Of a DNA stretch of 64,000 nucleotides, positions 12,801-24,800 are shown one piece after another; position 1 is the first letter of the stretch, and the number at the start of each line of letters is the position of its first letter. Below the pieces are notes generated by a model. The model was not told the DNA's origin and did not search any database. It saw only the letters and a list, made by a program, of their open reading frames with translations. This DNA comes from Tragulus kanchil. Lineage: Eukaryota > Chordata > Mammalia > Artiodactyla > Tragulidae. The position numbers and the translations under genes are program-made. Location of the stretch: contig JAIOJX010000027.1 in assembly GCA_022376925.1 (NCBI GenBank), positions 16,881,471-16,945,470 on the forward strand, in the 5' to 3' direction.

Positions 12801-15800
12801 GCAGATCTTCCCAACCCGGGAATCAAACCTACGTCCCCCACGTTGGAAGGTGGGTTCTTTGCCACTGAGCCACCTGGGAAGCCCCACTGTCCATGGCTTG
12901 ACTTTATTTACTGATCCAAACATCCAGAGGAACAGATATTTGTTGAAGATTATGTTTTTCTAGTATTAAAATCGTCATAATTATGGGCTTTCTCATAAGC
13001 ATCCTATGAGGATTAAATAAGGTAGTTTTTCTCAAGCCTCCTCCCAGGGGCATCTGACCTGCGTGGAGACACTTCTGTTGTCCGGATAGAGGATCTAGTG
13101 GATCGAGGCCAACGACGCTAAATATCCCACAAGGCACAGGGAAGCCCATTTCAATAAAAATGTGCTGGTCCACAATGTCGCTGGTGCCACACTGTTTTTG
13201 TTTTTTAGCCTTAGGCATGGTCTCTAGTCACTCGGACACTGTACAAATATTGCAATTTCCTTTTGTTACAAAATGTATAAAAATAATCTATATACAGGAA
13301 TCCATTACTGCAAATCTTTCTAAACCTCGGCGATGGCTCTAAAGAGGGTAAATGAATGAACAAGAGAGGGCTATGGGACAGAGGGAGGCCGGGCAATCCT
13401 CAGGGACTCACCTGCCTAGACTCTTAGCTAGAAACCTCCGTACCTTCCTGTGTGCACCCTCACCTCAACGGGTTCTCAGGCCCAAGGGCCCAACAGAACA
13501 GGGGGCACCGATGAGCCCAGGAGGAGCTGTGCGGTCAGGCGGGAGGAGGAGGCTGGGGAGGGGCTGTGGCAGGTGCCCACTCCACCCCGGGCTTCCTCCC
13601 GGAAGGGGCGGGGCTGGCAGGTACAGGGCCTTGGGGCTGGAAACTGGCTCTGCGCCATTGGGTAGCAGCTGAACCTGAACTCTGGAAGCCTCGAGGAGGG
13701 AACCAAGTAGGGGAAGGTCCCCCAAAGAAGAAGCAAGCACTTTGGCTCCATGGTGGAGGGGGCTAAGCCCCTTTCCCTGGCTCTCCCACGCCACACTATT
13801 GATCAACTATGCACCAATATGGAATAAAAAGTTTAAAACACATGGATGGATGTAGGAATTGTCATACTGAGTCAAGCAAGACAGAGAAGGAGAAATATCA
13901 TATGACATCCCTTATATATATGTAGAATCTAAACAGAAATGATACAAATGAATTTACTTATAAAACAGAAATAGACTCTGACCTAGAGAACAAACTCAGG
14001 GTTTCCGGGAGGAGAGGATCAGGGGAAGAGAGAGTGAGGGAGCTTGGGGTGGACATGCTCTCTCCACTTTATTTACAATGGAAAACCTGCAAGGAGCTAC
14101 TGGAAAGCACGGAGCACCCTCTTCTGTGCTATGTGGCGGCCCGGATGGGAGGGCGTTTTGGGGAGAATGGAAACATGTATATGGATGGCTGAGGTCCTTT
14201 GCCACCCACCGGAAACTATCAGCTCTACTCCAACACAAAATAAAAAGTTTTTTTTAAAAAAAAGAGAGAAGAAGAGACAAACACCACCTCCCAAACCTGA
14301 GAATGTCCCTATTGCCAAACTTAAGAAATCTGGAACTAAGACAATGAATGAAAATTTCTTAGCACTGGTCTGGCACATAAGGAACCAATACATACATGCA
14401 TCTATTATTTTTATGTGCCAGATACCCCGCTATATAGTGATAATAATAATAATAACAAGTAGGTGTACTGGTGCTTACATTTTCTATGTTTTAAATTAGT
14501 TGGGACTTAGAAAGCACTATATGACTGGGCTATTAGTCTGAACATCTCGTTTCACACAGGAGGAAACAAACGCGCATGTGCAGATTTAGAAATGTGCAGG
14601 AGGCCCCATGAGGCAAGCCTGCAAGTGGCAGCTGGCCAGCCCTCAGAATGCCCGCCCTTGACCCCTGAGTTGCACTGCCCCTGCCCCGGACAGGGGAGGA
14701 GAGACCCTGCTGGTCTGGCCTCGCACAGCCTTCAGTCCAGAGAGAAGCAGAAAACACACGAGCAAGCACGGGGGTGGATGGACCACAGCCCCCCGAACGC
14801 TCTCAAGCAATAAAGATGCTGGAAGGAGGGGCCGCTGGGCCCCGAGTGTGAACGGGGAAAGGCTGTGCGGCGTGAATTTAAAGGTGGCGAGAAGGAGATG
14901 ACCAAAGACACGACGAGCTGAGGGCAGAGCACAGGAGTCACCGGGAGACACCCCGGAAGGTCTTCCAGTCTGGAAAGCCACCGCAGGCTGGCGTGAGCCG
15001 CGGTCACCCACGGAGCCCCGGTCCCACGGGGCCTCTCGCGGCCACGGGGAGGAGGCGGATCCACTCCAGCCGCGGGGTCATACGCGGGACCACAGAACGA
15101 GCCCTTCTGCGTTCTGTAAGGACCGCTCGGGCTGCCCGTGAGGCCCGAGGGAAACGGGAAGCTAAGGAAGCTCAGCTGCTCATCGTGAACGCTCCCTCTG
15201 GCCTTCACCTTCTGTCCAGCATCAGCAGCGTCTCCCCTTCAAACTCGCAAGACCGCGGGACCCCCCAGTGGTGGCTGAGATCCTGCGCTCCAAACGCAGG
15301 GGGCCCGGCTGCAGCCCTGGCCAGGGAGCTAGATCCCACGGCCAAGACCCAGCGCAGCCAAAGACACACTTTAAAAACAACCACAAAAAGGCAACGCTGC
15401 CAGACTTCAGGTCTCCATCCATCACTCTACACAACCTGGCCTAAGCATACCACCCGCCATATTCAGGTACTGTTCTAGTGTTCTGCTTTGGAACTGAGGC
15501 AATTTTTCATGAATCTACTTCTATTTTCTGGATAAATCCTGGATCTTCAATACATAAGTAAATCCAATAAATCCAATTCAATAAATCCAGTTTGATTCAA
15601 CAAGTTCTCAGGATGGATAACTAGAAGCAAAATACCAAAGACCTTTGACTGCCACTAAAGCTAATGTTTACTCTTATTTTCCAAAATGTTTCGAAACAAA
15701 CGCATGTGCAGATTAGAAATGTGCAGGAGGCCCCATGAGGCAAGCCTGCAAGTGGCAGCTGGCCAGCCCTCAGAATGCCCGCCCTTGACCCCTGAGTTGC

Positions 15801-18800
15801 ACTGCCCCTGCCCCGGACAGGGGAGGAGAGACCCTGCTGGTCTGGCCTCGCACAGCCTTCAGTCCAGAGAGAAGCAGAAAACACACGAGCAAGCACGGGG
15901 GTGGATGGACCACAGCCCCCCGAACGCTCTCAAGCAATAAAGATGCTGGAAGGAGGGGCCGCTGGGCCCCGAGTGTGAACGGGGAAAGGCTGTGCGGCGT
16001 GAATTTAAAGGTGGCGAGAAGGAGATGACCAAAGACACGACGAGCTGAGGGCAGAGCACAGGAGTCACCGGGAGACACCCCGGAAGGTCTTCCAGTCTGG
16101 AAAGCCACCGCAGGCTGGCGTGAGCCGCGGTCACCCACGGAGCCCCGGTCCCACGGGGCCTCTCGCGGCCACGGGGAGGAGGCGGATCCACTCCAGCCGC
16201 GGGGTCATACGCGGGACCACAGAACGAGCCCTTCTGCGTTCTGTAAGGACCGCTCGGGCTGCCCGTGAGGCCCGAGGGAAACGGGAAGCTAAGGAAGCTC
16301 AGCTGCTCATCGTGAACGCTCCCTCTGGCCTTCACCTTCTGTCCAGCATCAGCAGCGTCTCCCCTTCAAACTCGCAAGACCGCGGGACCCCCCAGTGGTG
16401 GCTGAGATCCTGCGCTCCAAACGCAGGGGGCCCGGCTGCAGCCCTGGCCAGGGAGCTAGATCCCACGGCCAAGACCCAGCGCAGCCAAAGACACACTTTA
16501 AAAACAACCACAAAAAGGCAACGCTGCCAGACTTCAGGTCTCCATCCATCACTCTACACAACCTGGCCTAAGCATACCACCCGCCATATTCAGGTACTGT
16601 TCTAGTGTTCTGCTTTGGAACTGAGGCAATTTTTCATGAATCTACTTCTATTTTCTGGATAAATCCTGGATCTTCAATACATAAGTAAATCCAATAAATC
16701 CAATTCAATAAATCCAGTTTGATTCAACAAGTTCTCAGGATGGATAACTAGAAGCAAAATACCAAAGACCTTTGACTGCCACTAAAGCTAATGTTTACTC
16801 TTATTTTCCAAAATGTTTCCCATGAACGTGTCTCGTGTAGATAACACGTAGCTCCTTTTCAGTGCCTGACGACTTTTGGAATTCGAAGAGACATTTTTTA
16901 TTACCCCTCTTCATTCCACGCGTAAATCGCCCTGTTAATAAGCAAGGGCCGGCTGTGTATTTTCACGACTCCCGTCTGCGGGCCCTGGGAAGCGCGCCCG
17001 GCGGCTCTGAGCAGCGAGCTTCCCGGGTACTCGCCTGGCCTGCGGTGGGGCTGGCGTCTCCAGTCAGCATCCTCATGGTTGTGCTTTTGCCGGCCCCGTG
17101 GTGTCCCAGCAGCCCGACGACTTCACCTGAGAGAAAGGGGGCTGCTCAGTGACCCCTGCACGTCACTGCCGTGACAAGAGCACGCAGCCTGTCTCTCGGC
17201 TCCCCGTGGGTCCAGCGACCCACCTCGCCTCCCTTCTGCACCCCCCCCCCACCAAGCGCGTCCCCAGCGTCGTCTCGCGGGCAAGGGCACGGGCGCAAGG
17301 AGGGCAGGAGCAGAGTGAGGAGGCCGTGAGGCCCCTCCGAGCCTGAGCTGGAGCCTGCACCTCATTCTGTCTGGTGGCCCTTAACCAACACTGCAAAGCG
17401 TGCTGCTTGTGAAGACGAAGGCTACGCTGCACGCTGGGGAGGGTCTCTGGTGTGAAACTAGTGATATTCCTTAAAAAACCGTCGTTTTTAACAGAAAGAG
17501 TGCCTCCCTTCGGGTCACTGTTATTGTTGCTCTTGTCGGTTTGTTTGTTTGCATGGAACAGAACTGTCTTCCGATGCAAACAGACGCTATCACAAGAACG
17601 GAGCCGGCTCAGCAGGAAGGACCAGCCGCGGCCTGTGGAGGGGACGGCGTCCGCTCAGGCGCGTCGGCAGGCGGCCCGGACCCAGACGCGGCCCGGCCCT
17701 CCAGGAGACCCCGCCGTCACAGGCCAAGACGGCTCTGCGCTCTGCCCACACAGCCGCTGTTCCCGACCTTTTTTCACGCAGAAAGAGATGTTTCTTGCGG
17801 CTACTTTTTTCTTCCTCTTGGCAACGCAGCCTTTCTTTCTGCCTGCATACTCCTTCCGGAGACAGCTGGCAATGATGGCCGGTTTCTGTAAAGACAAGGA
17901 AAGACCGGTGGGCTTCCGTCTCACCGTGAAACGAGCGAGTGCCCCCTCCTCCTGGCGACTAAATCTTTCTCTGTTAGATACCATCAGTCAAACCAGCTCC
18001 TCCACTTAGACTGCCATTTTTCCAAGCAACTCTCCCCGTCTCATACGTTCCTGCAGGGAAAAGAACTCTGTGCGGGGTCGCACGATCCCTGCGGGCGTTT
18101 CCTCAGAACACGAGAAGAGACATCCACCCCACCTCTAGGTCTGCGGAGATGCACGTTCATGCACACACATGTGCACACGCACGCACACACACACACATAC
18201 ATGTCAGATGAACTCTCTCCTCTGAACTGCTGGCCGTAAACTTTACTCAGTTTATACAGCTCACAGAGTCTCCCTTAGGTCTTGTGATGATTCGCTTTAT
18301 TTGCCCAAACTATGACTCTGAGAAATGAACGAACAAGGTGTTTCCTTGCTTCTCTCATCTTTGTGGGCACTGCGTATTTACAGAAGTCTGTGTGTGAGAA
18401 CAAAAGACCCTCCGTGTTTTCAGAAAAGTCAGGGCACACAGGACCCCCTTTCCCTGTCACACACGATCGCCTGCTGCACGCTTCCGTGGCTCTACCTCAT
18501 CGGACTCTGGCGCGGCCACGGCATTGGCTGTTCTCATCCTTTCCGCTCGGACATCTTCATCCTCGCCTTCGGGCTTTTCTGGGTTTGGAAAAACATCACT
18601 GCTTCTCGGTGAGATTCTAAAAGCAGAACAGTGCAAATCTAGCAGCCTTCCAGTTGAAAAACTTGTACCCAAAATCATGAATTTTGTGCATACTTCTCTC
18701 AGTTATTTGGACGGATTGAGCAGCTGTGAGCACAGCCTGATCTCTGCTGCTCCATTCCACACCACTCGCCTCTCAAACATCTGTGTCTCCATCCGTGGTT

Positions 18801-21800
18801 CAATCGTGCTACGTTTACATCGTCCTAGCTATTGCCTGAGTTTAACCCTCCTTATTGGTCGTGCCTACTTTTACATAATGAAACCGTACACACTTCTCTG
18901 GAGAAGGATTTTGAGGCAGAGCTATAAATTCAACACAGGTATTTTGGACTTCTGCAGGCTTTGTGGCGACCGTGCGAGGCGTGACCTCGGGACCCCAGGC
19001 GAGGAGCCCCCTGGCAGTGCTGGCACGTCTGGGGCCGTGTGTCGGGCTCACCCTCTCCCTTCACCATCCCAAACCGCAGGTCAGGGCCGCGCCGCCTCTC
19101 TCCCAGGCTCCTGCCGTCAGCGGAAGTCCTAAGGCGGCTGTCCCCTCGCCCCCCTCGGGCTCCGCCTGCCTTCGGTGGGCTTCAGCCCGGCTCCTCTTCT
19201 GCAAGTCAGGGGAGGGTTTCAGAGCACACCTGTCTTCGTTTCCCATTGCGTAACTTTCAAAACCTTCCCTAAGCTGCTTGACCCCAGACCCTCCAGCACA
19301 GAGCTCCAGGTGAATGCTTCATGATCCTGAAGCACACAGCTCCAAGGTCATTCCGGCAGCCTTCTCGAACCTTTGAAAAGGTGGTATGTATTCCAACGTT
19401 CGTCCTGTAGCTTAGCCTCTCCTCCTTCCCAAGTGCCTATGCTTATTCCATCGCCTATCTAGACGGGCCTACTAGTTAAGGATCCTGTCTCATATATAGT
19501 TTTCTTCTAGAATATCGGTGAAATTACGGTGTACCTTCAGTTTTCAGTGTCTTATGTATGCGGTTTTTAAAATTACGGGTGTAGCCGTTCGTACACACGA
19601 TCGCCTGCTGCACGCTTCCGTGGCTCTACCTCATCGGACTCTGGCGCGGCCACGGCATTGGCTGTTCTCATCCTTTCCGCTCGGACATCTTCATCCTCGC
19701 CTTCGGGCTTTTCTGGGTTTGGAAAAACATCACTGCTTCTCGGTGAGATTCTAAAAGCAGAACAGTGCAAATCTAGCAGCCTTCCAGTTGAAACACTTGT
19801 ACCCAAAATCATGAATTTTGTGCATACTTCTCTCAGTTATTTGGACGGATTGAGCAGCTGTGAGCACAGCCTGATCTCTGCTGCTCCATTCCACACCACT
19901 CGCCTCTCAAACATCTGTGTCTCCATCCGTGGTTCAATCGTGCTACGTTTACATCGTCCTAGCTATTGCCTGAGTTTAACCCTCCTTATTGGTCGTGCCT
20001 ACTTTTACATAATGAAACCGTACACACTTCTCTGGAGAAGGATTTTGAGGCAGAGCTATAAATTCAACACAGGTATTTTGGACTTCTGCAGGCTTTGTGG
20101 CGACCGTGCGAGGCGTGACCTCGGGACCCCAGGCGAGGAGCCCCCTGGCAGTGCTGGCACGTCTGGGGCCGTGTGTCGGGCTCACCCTCTCCCTTCACCA
20201 TCCCAAACCGCAGGTCAGGGCCGCGCCGCCTCTCTCCCAGGCTCCTGCCGTCAGCGGAAGTCCTAAGGCGGCTGTCCCCTCGCCCCTCTCGGGCTCCGCC
20301 TGCCTTCGGTGGGCTTCAGCCCGGCTCCTCTTCTGCAAGTCAGGGGAGGGTTTCAGAGCACACCTGTCTTCGTTTCCCATTGCGTAACTTTCAAAACCTT
20401 CCCTAAGCTGCTTGACCCCAGACCCTCCAGCACAGAGCTCCAGGTGAATGCTTCATGATCCTGAAGCACACAGCTCCAAGGTCATTCCGGCAGCCTTCTC
20501 GAACCTTTGAAAAGGTGGTATGTATTCCAACGTTCGTCCTGTAGCTTAGCCTCTCCTCCTTCCCAAGTGCCTATGCTTATTCCATCGCCTATCTAGACGG
20601 GCCTACTAGTTAAGGATCCTGTCTCATATATAGTTTTCTTCTAGAATATCGGTGAAATTACGGTGTACCTTCAGTTTTCAGTGTCTTATGTATGCTGATG
20701 TGGCTTCTCTCTCTAGACCATAAACTCATTAATTTACGGTTGGTGAATTATAACTTTGTCAGTCCCTTCAAAACAATTCTACACAGGACTTTTTACTCAA
20801 TTAATTAGACATATGAAAATGTCTTTAAACCATAAATATTAAAATAAGATGAAATATAATTTGAATTTTCTTAACCTGAACACAGGATCCTTTCTCATTG
20901 ATTTCTTCCTAAATTTCATTTCCAGACATCGTAGGATAAAGACGAAAATGAAAAACTGAAGATAAGGCTGGAGGGGAAAAGACAATCAAAAACAATGAAA
21001 ATTAACATCTCCATAAAACAAGTTTCCATGTTGGAGCTGATTTTTTTTTTTTTTTTTGCTGTGCATTTCTTTTTTTTTTTTTAATTTTATTTATTTATCT
21101 TTTGGGGGGTGGGGTGGGGAGGGAGGGGGACGGGCGGGCCACTTCTGTTGGTCTTTCATTTCTCTATTTTCATCCGTCTTTGTTCTTTGGCTTCTGTGGG
21201 CCTCCCATCGCGGTGGCCTCTGTCGTTGCAGAGCGCCGGCTCTGGGCGCATGTGCCCCAGAGCTCTGGCTCGGTAATTGGACACATCAGTCCAGCCGCTC
21301 TGCGGCATGTGGGATCTTCCCAGGTCAGGGATCGAACTGGCGCCTCTTGCACTGCAAGGTGGTGTTCTTACCCACTGGACCACCAGGGGAAGCCCGAGCT
21401 GATTTAAGGAGTGTGATTGTGTACAAGGCTTTTAAGGATCTGATGACATTTTCACAAGACTGAAAGACAATATACTTAATATTCTTGAAACTCTCCTAGT
21501 TTGCATTCCTGTTCTTCAGAGAAACCATAACAGAAATAGTAAGATGCTGGGCTTCCCTGGCGGCTGGAGGGTTCTCTCTGGTGGAGAACCCTCCCGCCAG
21601 TGTAAGAGACAGGGTTTCATCCCTGATCTGGGAAGATCCCCCACGCCGCGGGAGCAACCAAGCCCAGGAGCCACAACTACTGCGCCCACGTGCTGCAACT
21701 ACTGGAGCCTGGGCACCCGACAGCCTGCGCTCCGCACGAGGGAAGCCAGGCAACGAGAAGCCCACCCGCCACAACTAGAGAGGAGCCCCACTGTCCCCAA

Positions 21801-24800
21801 CGAGAGAAGGCCTGTGCAGCTTTCTCTGCTTATTTTTAAATAAATCAGCAAAATTATGTTTAAAAAAGAAACAATAACAAGTTGATACTACCCACAGCAC
21901 CGAGAGTTTGGGCATTTCACCCAATGTCAGGTGAACGGTATTAACTCGTGCTCAGATGCCTGACGTGAGGAATTCTTAAGTGTCCAAATGACAATTGTTC
22001 ATTTCACGAAGAGCATACAAAGATGCCCCTCACGCAAAAAAAAACCACTTAAACTGAAACGTCTTCTTACAATTAGCAATGCCAGAAATGCAACTTGCTG
22101 TTCCGAAGCCCCCACGTAATCCACAGCGTCAGGAGAAATCTGTGAAACGAGGAGAAAGGGGCGTGGAGATGAACCCTGGTCCGCGTGGGAATCTCCTCTC
22201 ACAAAAATGACGACGGTTAAATAACCTTGCCGGTGTGCCGCGTGCGCCCCTCCCTCTCCTGCATCGGGTGAGAGGCAGTTTCTGGCTGGGCTGTGCATCT
22301 TTCTTGCTTCCGCTCGGGGACCGCCTGCTCACTCGGGGACCCACCCGCTGACCTGAGCTTGGCGGTAGCTCAGATGCCTCTGCGTGAAGCCTGGGCGTGA
22401 GCAGGCTTTACGCTCCTGGCGGGAGCCGGGGCGGCGCTGGCGGCCGTGGAGGCTCCGATGTACCGGGAGGGCCTCCCCCGCGGCCTCCCGCTCACTGCGC
22501 GCCTCCGTCCAGCCTCCGGAAGCACGCCCTGCCGCTCGCGATCCCCACTCTGGAGAATAACCGTGACCCTCCCTCCCCCAGAAGACAAAGTTCTCCACCT
22601 AGTTTTTCGCCTGCACACACTTAAATGCACGGGTTTCATCAGATACTTTTTGAAATGTCTTCCAACTCTTTTGTGAATAAGGAGCGAAGGACCTGTTTTG
22701 TTTCTCAAGCTACATTTTCAAGAGTTTTTCTGAGCATCTTTAAGCCAGGGTGGAAAAGCTCTAACCATGTCAGCATCCACCAAGATGATGACTTTTTGGA
22801 TTATTTGCCAGGATCTCGATGCTATGACAGATGATCTTGTTCATTTCTAACGACGGTATCCTGTTCCATAAATCGACTTCAGGCTCCTTGACTGCCCACC
22901 CGCCACAACTAGAGAGGAGCCCCACTGTCCCCAACGAGAGAAGGCCTGTGCAGCTTTCTCTGCTTATTTTTAAATAAATCAGCAAAATTATGTTTAAAAA
23001 AGAAACAATAACAAGTTGATACTACCCACAGCACCGAGAGTTTGGGCATTTCACCCAATGTCAGGTGAACGGTATTAACTCGTGCTCAGATGCCTGACGT
23101 GAGGAATTCTTAAGTGTCCAAATGACAATTGTTCATTTCACGAAGAGCATACAAAGATGCCCCTCACGCAAAAAAAAACCACTTAAACTGAAACGTCTTC
23201 TTACAATTAGCAATGCCAGAAATGCAACTTGCTGTTCCGAAGCCCCCACGTAATCCACAGCGTCAGGAGAAATCTGTGAAACGAGGAGAAAGGGGCGTGG
23301 AGATGAACCCTGGTCCGCGTGGGAATCTCCTCTCACAAAAATGACGACGGTTAAATAACCTTGCCGGTGTGCCGCGTGCGCCCCTCCCTCTCCTGCATCG
23401 GGTGAGAGGCAGTTTCTGGCTGGGCTGTGCATCTTTCTTGCTTCCGCTCGGGGACCGCCTGCTCACTCGGGGACCCACCCGCTGACCTGAGCTTGGCGGT
23501 AGCTCAGATGCCTCTGCGTGAAGCCTGGGCGTGAGCAGGCTTTACGCTCCTGGCGGGAGCCGGGGCGGCGCTGGCGGCCGTGGAGGCTCCGATGTACCGG
23601 GAGGGCCTCCCCCGCGGCCTCCCGCTCACTGCGCGCCTCCGTCCAGCCTCCGGAAGCACGCCCTGCCGCTCGCGATCCCCACTCTGGAGAATAACCGTGA
23701 CCCTCCCTCCCCCAGAAGACAAAGTTCTCCACCTAGTTTTTCGCCTGCACACACTTAAATGCACGGGTTTCATCAGATACTTTTTGAAATGTCTTCCAAC
23801 TCTTTTGTGAATAAGGAGCGAAGGACCTGTTTTGTTTCTCAAGCTACATTTTCAAGAGTTTTTCTGAGCATCTTTAAGCCAGGGTGGAAAAGCTCTAACC
23901 ATGTCAGCATCCACCAAGATGATGACTTTTTGGATTATTTGCCAGGATCTCGATGCTATGACAGATGATCTTGTTCATTTCTAACGACGGTATCCTGTTC
24001 CATAAATCGACTTCAGGCTCCTTGATCTCTGCCCTGTCTGCCACGGATTTTACTCCTACTATCTTCTCTATAATCTGGAGTTAGTGAAGCCCTAACCCCC
24101 CAACTCTCAAAACCTGTTACCTCCTCCCCTTCTTAATTCCCGAGCTTAGGCTCCAGTGCTGGCTGTCACGATCTCTCTTTTTATGAAACTGCTGCCCCCT
24201 GACCATTTTCTTTGTCAACGCATCCGGCAAAACCCTAACTCTGGTCAAACTGATCTCTTCACCCCTCCTGGGGGAGAAGCAGACAGTGATAACAGAGAGC
24301 ATCCTTAAGCCAGTGCAGGGAAGCGACAGCAGAGACTCAACTCGGCCGACTTCACTTGAAACGTAAGGTGGTGGTGGGGTCTCCCTTCTTAACCCTAAAT
24401 CTATTCTCACGCATCCAGCTCTCCACCTCTCTGGAGCCCCTGGGAGCAAAGCTCCTAGACGTAGGTGTCTACAGCCAGCACGCCACTTCCTCACCCCGCC
24501 TCCGGGACGAAGCACGCGCCTTTTAAGCTCCAGAGTCCCCTCTTTCACTGAAACCTGTCTTGGCAACATCACCAAGGACTCTAATATGGTCCCGCCCAGT
24601 AGCTGCTCCTCAGTGGTCGTCTTTCTAGACTGCGCGGTAGATGACTCCTTTCCTTCTTTTTGAAACATGCTTCATCGCCACCCGGCACGCAGCCTTGCTC
24701 ACTGAGTGTGTAGGGGGCTTTGGAGACGCGATCCTGGCACTCGACGCTGCCCCATCCTTTCTCCCCCTCACCGGCTGCTTCTTACACCGGTCTCGGATTC

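Noticed and set aside
18524..19132. Open reading frame of about 200 codons on the plus strand (and its copy at 19658-20266)
   Set aside because: It is antisense to exon 25 and runs on into intron; no family resemblance or splice context. It appears twice only because the region is duplicated.
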